Source of the DNA: Dokdonella_A sp039926425
Lineage (GTDB): Bacteria; Pseudomonadota; Gammaproteobacteria; Xanthomonadales; Rhodanobacteraceae
Direction of reading: 5' to 3'
NCBI RefSeq assembly: GCF_039926425.1
Contig: NZ_JBDSWZ010000191.1
Coordinates: 1-7,511 of the forward strand
DNA: 7,511 nt
Shown here: piece by piece, positions 1 to 4,893 of the stretch
Layout of the letters: each line of letters begins with the position of its first letter
Numbering within the stretch: the first letter of the stretch is position 1
Made by a program: the position numbers and the translations under genes
Notes under the pieces: generated by a model
The model's database searches: none
What the model was told of the DNA's origin: nothing
The model's input: the letters and a program-made list of their open reading frames with translations, nothing else

Positions 1-1098
1 TTGGTCATCGGCGACGACGAAGCGGTCGGTGCCAAAGATTGCGGCCTTCTTTGGACGGCGCGATTTGTCGTAGAGCGCATCAGGCTTTTCGAGATGCTTG
101 CCTTGCTCGGCGAAGCGTTCGTCGCGACGACGCATCTGGTTGTCGGCGATCAGCGCGTCAATGCCGCGGTCGGCAAGCGCCGCGAGGTTTGCTTCCGAGT
201 GGTAGCCCGCGTCGGCGGTGATCAGCGTATTGGGATTGCGTTGCGACGCGCAGGCATCAATCACGGGCAGCAGCAGCTCCTGCTCTGCGCCCGTACCGTG
301 CGCCGACGCTTCAACGATGATCTGGTGCATGGCATCCACCACGGCGACGCCGCAGTAGCCCTGGATCACGCCTTTGTCTGTGGCGAGTTTGGCCGACTCG
401 TTGTCGGTGCGGTTGGACTTGCGGATCGCGCCGCGTGATCCCGGCCGATCGGTCGGGTGCTCGACGAGCCACTTGCGAATCTTCGCCGCTTCATTCGTCA
501 GGCGCTCGACACGTGCGGTCGCCTTTGCATTCAAAACGACCTCGGCGCTGCCGGCATCGTTGGCTTGATGCCGATCGAGCATCGTCTTCGCGGCGCGCTC
601 CATCTTCTGCGCTTGTGAAAGGAACTCCGCGCGCGTGCCAGATCGGTGCTTCGACGCATTCGAGGGGAGTTTTACGCCCTCGATCGCAAACATCGTTCGC
701 CCAATCAGACCTTCGTTGCCAAGCAGTGTCAGCACCTGACCAAAGACGGACGCGATCGCTTCGTGAGAGCGACTGACGAAGTCTGCGCTCGTGGTGAAGT
801 GCGGCTTTGCGTCGCCGGTCAAGGCGATGAACAGCACGTTGTCGCGACACGCACGTTCAATCGCGCGGGAGCTGACCATGCCCTGCGAATACGCCAGCAG
901 CACCGCCTTGAGCAACATCGACGGCGAGTGCGCCGACGCTCCAACTACGTCGTTGCGGTAGTGCACATCGAATGCGGACAGATCGAGCGCGTCGACGACG
1001 TGATGGACGGCATGCGCGAACGAACCCGGTATCAGCTGTGCCTCCAGATCCACCGGCAGCAACCGCGGACTCATGTCCACCACCTTGTATCGCGCCAT
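1..1098 (-). CDS. IS1182-like DDE transposase, N-terminal 366 residues (runs off left edge)
   Basis: This is the N-terminal part of a cut-and-paste type DDE transposase. The frame is open from ATG 1098 down to base 1 with no stop, giving 366 residues. The start is supported by AGGGAG (plus-strand bases 1105-1110) six bases upstream. Recognisable family blocks are MARYK at the N-terminus, a long helical N-terminal domain with AYSQGMVSSRAIERACR (residues 69-85), FTTSADF (101-107), GVKLPSNASK (141-150), KSNRTDNESAK (227-237), GVIQGYCGVAVVD (243-255) and TADAGYHSEANL (294-305). The second catalytic Asp is probably D296. The block that normally reads FAIDGVKLPSN reads FAIEGVKLPSN here, so the first catalytic Asp appears replaced by Glu (E140). 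The third acidic residue and the C-terminus lie outside the window. Assignment to IS1182 rather than a near relative in the IS5/IS1182 group is from memory. Confidence 0.88.
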   Translation of the reverse strand, partial: MARYKVVDMSPRLLPVDLEAQLIPGSFAHAVHHVVDALDLSAFDVHYRNDVVGASAHSPSMLLKAVLLAYSQGMVSSRAIERACRDNVLFIALTGDAKPHFTTSADFVSRSHEAIASVFGQVLTLLGNEGLIGRTMFAIEGVKLPSNASKHRSGTRAEFLSQAQKMERAAKTMLDRHQANDAGSAEVVLNAKATARVERLTNEAAKIRKWLVEHPTDRPGSRGAIRKSNRTDNESAKLATDKGVIQGYCGVAVVDAMHQIIVEASAHGTGAEQELLLPVIDACASQRNPNTLITADAGYHSEANLAALADRGIDALIADNQMRRRDERFAEQGKHLEKPDALYDKSRRPKKAAIFGTDRFVVADDQ

Positions 1099-1109
1099 CG
1101 CCGACTCCC

Positions 1110-1138
1110 TTGATCGGCTTGCATCGTTCGAGCAAGAT
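1110..1138 (+). promoter_or_regulatory. Weak candidate sigma70 promoter for the 1173 gene
   Basis: TTGATC (1110-1115) and CAAGAT (1133-1138) are separated by 17 bases. The -35 is a fair match and the -10 a poor one. The stretch also contains a direct repeat of GATCGG (1112-1117 and 1136-1141) and a short inverted repeat CTTGC/GCAAG. It lies between the transposase start and the next gene, where the end of the insertion element should be, so it could be a hybrid or outward-facing promoter. This is speculative. Confidence 0.2.
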
Positions 1139-1172
1139 CGGGGCAGATTTCCTGCAGCCACGTTCGGAAACG

Positions 1173-1547
1173 ATGAATCGAGCCAAGCAACTGACAATCA
1201 TAGGTGCCGCAATTGTTGGCCTCTTATTCCTGGGTCTCCAGCACCGAACAATTACTTCCGTTGAGAATGATCCAAGTGGCCAGTACGTCGCAGTCACATC
1301 CTATAAATCCTATTTGTCCTTGATACCGATGGCACCTGGTTCATCGAGCGACAAACCATGTTTCGTAAAGATCTTGGCGAAGGACGGAACAAGCCTCGGG
1401 GAGATTCCTGTTTCGTTGGGCCAGATGGCGGGTGTCAAATGGTCAGACAGTGGAGCTGCGATCGATCTCATCGGAGAATGGGATTTCGGGCGCAAAACAT
1501 GCGTCTACTGGACGGAAGATGGAGATGAACAAATGTGCATCAAGTAA
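1173..1547 (+). CDS. Small membrane-anchored protein of unknown function
   Basis: The gene encodes 124 residues and I do not recognise the family. The N-terminus has a short basic stretch (MNRAK) followed by one hydrophobic helix (about residues 7-22), so the protein is probably anchored in the inner membrane with the rest in the periplasm. The segment DPSGQYVAV (33-41) resembles the SPDGxYxA strand of beta-propeller proteins, and the remainder is mostly predicted strand (VKILAKDGTSLGEI, GVKWSDSGAAIDLIGEW). It has three cysteines (C63, C110, C122). ATG 1173 is chosen because the hydrophobic anchor starts right after it; the frame is open further upstream, but that part is arginine- and proline-rich and antisense to the transposase. 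Only a weak GGA (1166-1168) precedes the start. The coding sequence is visibly more AT-rich than the ccm genes, which suggests a different origin. Confidence 0.7.
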   Translation: MNRAKQLTIIGAAIVGLLFLGLQHRTITSVENDPSGQYVAVTSYKSYLSLIPMAPGSSSDKPCFVKILAKDGTSLGEIPVSLGQMAGVKWSDSGAAIDLIGEWDFGRKTCVYWTEDGDEQMCIK

Positions 1548-1593
1548 ACACGATGAGTGAAAAGCTGCCTGACCACGCAATCAAAAGGGGGCA

Positions 1594-1888
1594 ATGCGCG
1601 TACTCGAAACATCGCGCTCGCTGCCGCGGGTTCCGGTGCAACGCGTCGTGAGCGATGGCGTCATCGGTATGTCGCGCATGCACGAGGATCCGGCGAGCGG
1701 CGGAAGGGTTCTTGGGAATGATCAAGCGCGACCGCATCCACCCCTGTCTCTACATGACGCTCGCCGCAGCACGATCCGACGTCTTCGACTTTTTCGAACG
1801 CTTTCACAATCGACGAATGCAACGCAAGCTTGATATCCAAGATCAGAAATTTTACGCCTTCACCCAGCGGTCCGCGGAAACGGGGTAG
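1594..1888 (+). pseudogene. IS3-family transposase orfB, C-terminal relic
   Basis: This is the tail of an IS3-type orfB (DDE integrase domain). From about 1700 to the TAG at 1886-1888 one frame reads AEGFLGMIKRDRIH, then SDVFDFFERFHN and KLDIQDQKFYAFTQ, matching the family block ESFF.x.LK.E.h followed by the DhFdYIE.FYN motif. The Glu at 1703-1705 is the likely third catalytic residue. Upstream, in a different frame (1633-1665), VVSDGVIGMSR resembles the conserved DhGVIxSMSRxGxPxDNA stretch that precedes this Glu, so a frameshift or small deletion lies around 1666-1700. The first two catalytic Asp blocks are missing. The fragment cannot encode a functional transposase. Bases 1548-1593 show nothing I can identify. 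Confidence 0.75.
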
Positions 1889-1890
1889 AA

Positions 1891-2196
1891 CCGACCCTGC
1901 CAGGTGGACACGTAGGTGAAGCCACCTTGCAGGATCTCGTTCGCTCGTCGCAGCTTCTTGTTCGCGCGCCCCAGATTGTTGACGCGCTGTGTATTCGATA
2001 GGGTCTGGCCTTCACCCGCGCCGCTCTCGACCTCAATGCGTTTGACCCGATCCAGCAGCGTCTTTGGCACACCCCCGATTGTTGGGGCGATGGATACCAC
2101 CGCGGCTCACTGCGACGGATACTTTCCTCGAGGCGCCAGCACCCGTCGCACGACGCGCGCCCGTAACTCGTGTGAAAACATCGTCGATTTGGTCAA
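1891..2196 (-). pseudogene. IS3-family orfA with nonsense codon, fused to an orfB scrap
   Basis: On the minus strand, from about 2196 (TTG, perhaps a decayed ATG, with GGAG just upstream) or ATG 2181, the frame reads FSHELRARVVRRVL, then GKYPSQ, stop, AAVVSIAPTIGG, VKRIEVESGAGEG and LRRANEIL. This is the helix-turn-helix and leucine-zipper layout of IS3-family orfA. The stop TGA (2107-2109) sits where the family has the Trp of YPSQWAA, so TGG became TGA. Directly after NEIL (ending at 1930) the frame runs into FTYVSTWQG (1894-1920), which is an early orfB motif, not orfA. The end of orfA and the start of orfB have therefore been deleted. At about 1890 it meets, tail to tail, the plus-strand orfB end. 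It is a dead remnant. Confidence 0.8.
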
Positions 2197-2208
2197 GACT
2201 CCATTCTT

Positions 2209-2316
2209 TCAAGCGTTGGAATCTCCACAGAACTCAAGGGCGATTCCGGGCGCAATTCCCGCACACGCAGAGAACATGCTCTTCGCCAAATCAGCGTAAA
2301 TCGCTATAGTGTTCAT
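2209..2316 (-). CDS. Short minus-strand frame with a strong ribosome-binding site; possibly a gene truncated by the IS3 relic
   Basis: ATG 2316 on the minus strand is preceded by GGAGG five bases upstream, one of the best Shine-Dalgarno sequences in the window. It opens a 35-codon frame starting MNTIAIYADLAKSMFSACAG and ending at TGA 2209-2211, just at the outer edge of the IS3 relic. The start looks like a real protein N-terminus: no arginine-rich antisense character, with a short amphipathic or hydrophobic stretch. The stop lies where the insertion element should begin, so the likeliest reading is the 5' end of a gene whose body was lost. I do not recognise the family. It could also be a genuine small protein or chance. 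Confidence 0.4.
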   Translation of the reverse strand: MNTIAIYADLAKSMFSACAGIAPGIALEFCGDSNA

Positions 2317-2503
2317 GTACACCTCCGCATCAGCTGACGGTTGTGTCGCACACCATCATGCCGCTCTAAGCCGCATGGAGAGGAAGTCTCTTTTCAACCG
2401 GTTGACGCGACCACCGAGAGTTGTCGCAAAATCCAGCGCCCATAGTGGCGCGTTCGCTCCAGCGGTTGCGCTGCACAGACCCACACCAGAACGTGTCCGC
2501 TCC
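2317..2503. other. Divergent intergenic region upstream of the DUF7010-like gene
   Basis: No gene is supported here. The plus frame of the downstream gene stays open back to 2309, but that extension is arginine- and histidine-rich and does not look like protein. The region holds a perfect 10-base palindrome CAACCGGTTG (2395-2404) followed by TTGACG, which could be a -35, but no convincing -10 lies 16-18 bases away. The palindrome could be an operator; nothing else supports that. Confidence 0.3.
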
Positions 2504-3049
2504 ATGAGAACTGACGAAGCACAGCGGGACATGCGCATTGCCTATTTTTCAGGTGCGCCAGGTATGTTCGCTTCCGCCGTTGCGTGGATTGCTTCCGCAT
2601 GCACCGCCATGCAGATCTCAGCCTCGACAGCCGTGTTGACGCTGTTCGCCGGCGGCATGCTGATCCATCCGATCGGGGTCGTTTTGTGCAAGGCGTTCGG
2701 GCGCTCTGGCAAACATGACCGACAGAATCCACTCGGTGCACTCGCGCTGGAGAGCACGGCGTGGCTCATTCTTTGCCTTCCCATCACGTACGCGGTGTCC
2801 CAGTTGAATGTACGGTGGTTCTTCCCTGCAATGCTGCTTGTCATCGGTGGCCGCTACCTCACCTTCCGCACGTTGTTTGGGTTGCGCATCTACTGGGCAT
2901 GTGGCGCGACACTTGCCTTGGCAGGCTATCTCCTGGCTGTATCCAAGGCGCCACCGCATGTCGCGGCGTTCTCGGGCGCAGCGATTGAGCTCGCGTTCGC
3001 CGCTGCAATCGTCGTTATGGGAAGGCGTGAAACTCCGCTCCAGCCCTGA
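2504..3049 (+). CDS. Six-helix membrane protein, DUF7010-like
   Basis: The gene encodes a 181-residue integral membrane protein with about six hydrophobic segments (roughly 19-37, 41-63, 80-98, 105-121, 128-146 and 153-172). Conserved-looking blocks are EAQRDMRIAYFSGAPG (5-20), FAGGMLIHP (48-56), NPLGALALE (75-83), WFFPAMLLVIGGRYLTF (105-121), TLFGLRIYW (123-131) and GAAIELAFA (158-166). From memory these match the family now named DUF7010, whose function is unknown. The whole protein seems present and undamaged. ATG 2504 is chosen because family members begin a few residues before the EAQ.DMR block; no Shine-Dalgarno precedes it, and ATG 2531 is the fallback. It stands alone, between the IS relics and the GFA gene, typical of a mobile or cargo-type neighbourhood. 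Confidence 0.75.
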   Translation: MRTDEAQRDMRIAYFSGAPGMFASAVAWIASACTAMQISASTAVLTLFAGGMLIHPIGVVLCKAFGRSGKHDRQNPLGALALESTAWLILCLPITYAVSQLNVRWFFPAMLLVIGGRYLTFRTLFGLRIYWACGATLALAGYLLAVSKAPPHVAAFSGAAIELAFAAAIVVMGRRETPLQP

Positions 3050-3211
3050 ATTTTCCCGGCGCCTTCTAGCTGGCACCGCCAGCAGAGCCGGAGGTTGATG
3101 TCCGGCGCGAGGCGCGGCACGCGGGTTGCGCTTTGATTCCCGGGAGTTACACAGGTCATTTGACGGACCCGCCAGACACACCCTCTCCGCTTCCTCGCCA
3201 AGGAATTCACA
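3050..3211. other. Intergenic region with a short hairpin
   Basis: A small inverted repeat CTGGC/GCCAG (3069-3081, loop ACC) follows the membrane-protein gene but has no T-tract, so it is not a convincing terminator. A weak promoter-like pair, TTGCGC and TACACA spaced by 16 bases, lies before the GFA gene. I see no integron attC core sites (GTTRRRY/RYYYAAC pairs). Confidence 0.25.
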
Positions 3212-3601
3212 ATGCTTCAAGGCTCCTGCCACTGCGGATCAGTCAAGTGGAGTTTCGATGTTGTGCCAGAAGGAGCCACCGCGTGCAACTGCACCGTCTG
3301 TCGGCGATACGGGGCGCTTTGGATCTACGACTATGAGGGTGAGAAAGTGCACGTGGCGGGGCCTACCTCGGCATATATCCGAGGCACGTCGATTGAGTTT
3401 CACTTTTGCCAGAGTTGCGGCTGCGTCACCCATTGGCGCTCCCAGCGCATCGACGAAGACGGTCGTCGCAGGCTGGCAGTCAATGTGCGCCTTTCCGAGC
3501 CGGATACCGTTGCGCAGGTGCCAATCGATTACTTCGATGGCCTGACCACCTTCGACGACCTGCCGCGGGATGGGAAGTGCGTCTCCGACTACTGGTTCTA
3601 G
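3212..3601 (+). CDS. GFA-family (Mss4-like fold) zinc-binding protein
   Basis: This 129-residue protein is the full length of a GFA domain (named after glutathione-dependent formaldehyde-activating enzyme). Zinc ligands are in the expected order: CHC at C6 and C8, CNCTVC at C25, C27 and C30, and FCQSCGC at C66, C69 and C71. In Gfa one pair set holds a structural zinc and the CxCxxC set the catalytic zinc. Most family members have no proven substrate, so formaldehyde-glutathione activity should not be assumed. The start is clear: AAGGA (3200-3204) lies seven bases before ATG 3212. No partner gene of formaldehyde metabolism is in the window. The gene appears intact despite sitting among relics. 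It is probably soluble and cytoplasmic, as no signal peptide or membrane segment is seen. Confidence 0.88.
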   Translation: MLQGSCHCGSVKWSFDVVPEGATACNCTVCRRYGALWIYDYEGEKVHVAGPTSAYIRGTSIEFHFCQSCGCVTHWRSQRIDEDGRRRLAVNVRLSEPDTVAQVPIDYFDGLTTFDDLPRDGKCVSDYWF

Positions 3602-3639
3602 CCGAGAAGTCGCCTGCCCTCCCGACGCGCGCGCCCTTG

Positions 3640-3835
3640 GCGAGGAATCTCTTCACGTCATCGTCGTCGTGTGCTGGAAACACTTGCGCGACCCGTCGTC
3701 GCTACGCTGCCAACGCATTTCACCGCGACCGTCTGCGGGCAAAGGTGTACCTGATTGATGCGGGCCACTTCATTGCAGAAGGAAACCCGTTGAAGTCGCC
3801 GAACATACTTCTTCTTTTTTGGAGCATGACAAAAG
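3640..3835 (+). pseudogene. Frameshifted C-terminal remnant of an alpha/beta hydrolase
   Basis: Reading across frames gives a recognisable alpha/beta-hydrolase tail. Frame 3 around 3651-3705 has HVIVVVCWKHLRDPSS, comparable to the strand and acid-residue block VVWGxxDPFF. Frame 1 at 3712-3783 has NAFHRDRLRAKVYLIDAGHF, comparable to AFxRDxPxAxVHLLDAGHFALE, where the His is the catalytic one. Frame 3 at 3786-3835 has PVEVAEHTSSFLEHDKR, comparable to the closing helix NPxEVAxxIxxFL. At least two frameshifts separate these pieces, one near 3703 and one near 3781-3788. There is no N-terminal half or nucleophile elbow (GxSxG), so the gene is dead. The subfamily cannot be named; haloalkane-dehalogenase-like hydrolases share these motifs. 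Confidence 0.6.
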
Positions 3836-4009
3836 GTGCGGCCGGATTTTCGTGCAGTTGACACCTCGACACAAAACGTTCCAGCGAGCCGCTCAGCAGA
3901 CGCCAAAACCTCGACGCGATTTCGCAGCCGCTGAGCTCCGGCTTCAGGTTTTGCAAGTGAACGTTCTCTTTGCTTCCATAGAATCATTCCCGCATCATTC
4001 CACGCATCC
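3836..4009. other. Leader region of ccmC without a clear promoter or Shine-Dalgarno
   Basis: A TTGACA hexamer is present at about 3858-3863, but no fitting -10 lies 16-18 bases downstream. A TAGAAT-like sequence (about 3980) is a possible -10 with a poor -35. No purine-rich ribosome-binding site precedes ATG 4010. No gene or RNA is supported here. Confidence 0.25.
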
Positions 4010-4777
4010 ATGAATCCACTCCTGCTCTGGTTCCACTCATTCGGCGCGCCGCCGACGGCCTATCGCGTGGCCGGCAAGCTTGCGCCCTGGTTCTTCTGGA
4101 GCGCCGGCATCCTTGCGGCCGTTGCGCTCTACGGCGGACTGGTGCTCGCGCCGCGCGACTATCAACAAGGCGATGCGTATCGCATCATTTTCATTCATGT
4201 GCCGTGCGCCTGGATGAGTCTGTTTGCCTACTTTTTCATGGCGGCAAACGCGTTCATCGCTCTGGTGTGGCGGATCAAGCTCAGTGAAGTGCTGGCGATG
4301 GCGAGTGCACCGGTCGGCGCCGCATTCACGTTTGTCACGCTGGTCACCGGCTCGCTCTGGGGCAAGCCGATGTGGGGCGCATGGTGGACATGGGATGCGC
4401 GGCTGACCTCCGAACTTGTGCTGCTGTTCCTCTATTTCGGTGTCATCGGTCTGCATGCGGCCATTGAGGATCGGCGGCAGGCGGCACGCGCAGCGGGTTT
4501 CCTCGCGCTGATCGGCGTGATCAACCTGCCGATCGTGCATTTCTCGGTGAACTGGTGGAACACGTTGCACCAGGCCCAGACCGTTCGTTTGATGGGGCCG
4601 TCGAAAATCGATTCGGGCATGTTGTGGCCACTGCTGACGATGGCGCTTGCGACGCATCTGTGGTTCTTCGGCAGTCTGCTCGTGCGTACGCGCGTCGGGC
4701 TGCTTGAACTGGAGGGCGGAAAGGACTGGGTGCGCACCATCGCGCTCGCCGAACACCCCGCACGCACGGGCGGCTGA
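4010..4777 (+). CDS. ccmC: CcmC, heme-handling subunit of cytochrome c maturation
   Basis: CcmC is an inner-membrane protein of System I cytochrome c maturation. It binds heme at the periplasmic face and, with CcmD and the CcmAB ATPase, forms and releases holo-CcmE. This 255-residue protein has about six membrane helices and the diagnostic periplasmic tryptophan-rich WWD block at 118-130 (GKPMWGAWWTWDA) followed by RLTSELVLLFLY. Two axial heme histidines are expected at H63 (IHVPCAWMS) and H187 (WWNTLHQ), matching H60 and H184 of the E. coli protein. Length and motifs are complete. The start MNPLLLWFHSFG matches the family but has no visible Shine-Dalgarno. Unusually, ccmB is not directly upstream and ccmD is not directly downstream. 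Confidence 0.97.
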   Translation: MNPLLLWFHSFGAPPTAYRVAGKLAPWFFWSAGILAAVALYGGLVLAPRDYQQGDAYRIIFIHVPCAWMSLFAYFFMAANAFIALVWRIKLSEVLAMASAPVGAAFTFVTLVTGSLWGKPMWGAWWTWDARLTSELVLLFLYFGVIGLHAAIEDRRQAARAAGFLALIGVINLPIVHFSVNWWNTLHQAQTVRLMGPSKIDSGMLWPLLTMALATHLWFFGSLLVRTRVGLLELEGGKDWVRTIALAEHPARTGG

Positions 4778-4817
4778 CGGTCGCCGGGTTCCTGCTGGAC
4801 CGATCGTTTCGCATCCA

Positions 4818-4835
4818 TGTCCGGTTTGCCGGACA
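4818..4835 (+). repeat. Inverted repeat between ccmC and the delta-60 gene
   Basis: TGTCCGG and CCGGACA form a perfect 7-bp stem with a TTTG loop. No T-tract follows, so it is not a standard terminator. It lies 41 bases after the ccmC stop and 59 before the next start, and could slow or attenuate readthrough, stabilise the ccmC mRNA, or bind a regulator. Confidence 0.4.
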
Positions 4836-4893
4836 CCCTGCGTATCCCTTGTGAAGCGGCGCCGTGCCGCATTGATCGCAAGGAGAACATCAC

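Noticed and set aside
972..1172. Longer N-terminus for the 1173 gene
   Set aside because: The extension is arginine- and proline-rich, antisense to the transposase, and would bury the natural membrane anchor in the middle.
857..1297. Open minus-strand frame of 146 codons overlapping the transposase start and the 1173 gene
   Set aside because: It is out of frame with the transposase, whose protein motifs are clear; composition is arginine- and alanine-rich as expected of a shadow frame.
2309..2503. 65-residue N-terminal extension of the DUF7010-like protein
   Set aside because: Low-quality, basic sequence with no match to the family start; family members begin just before the EAQ.DMR block.
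2197..4009. A chromosomal integron cassette array (GFA and DUF-type membrane genes are common cassette cargo)
   Set aside because: I found no paired attC core sites (GTTRRRY with RYYYAAC) in the gaps between genes; the few GTTRRRY matches seen lie inside coding sequence.
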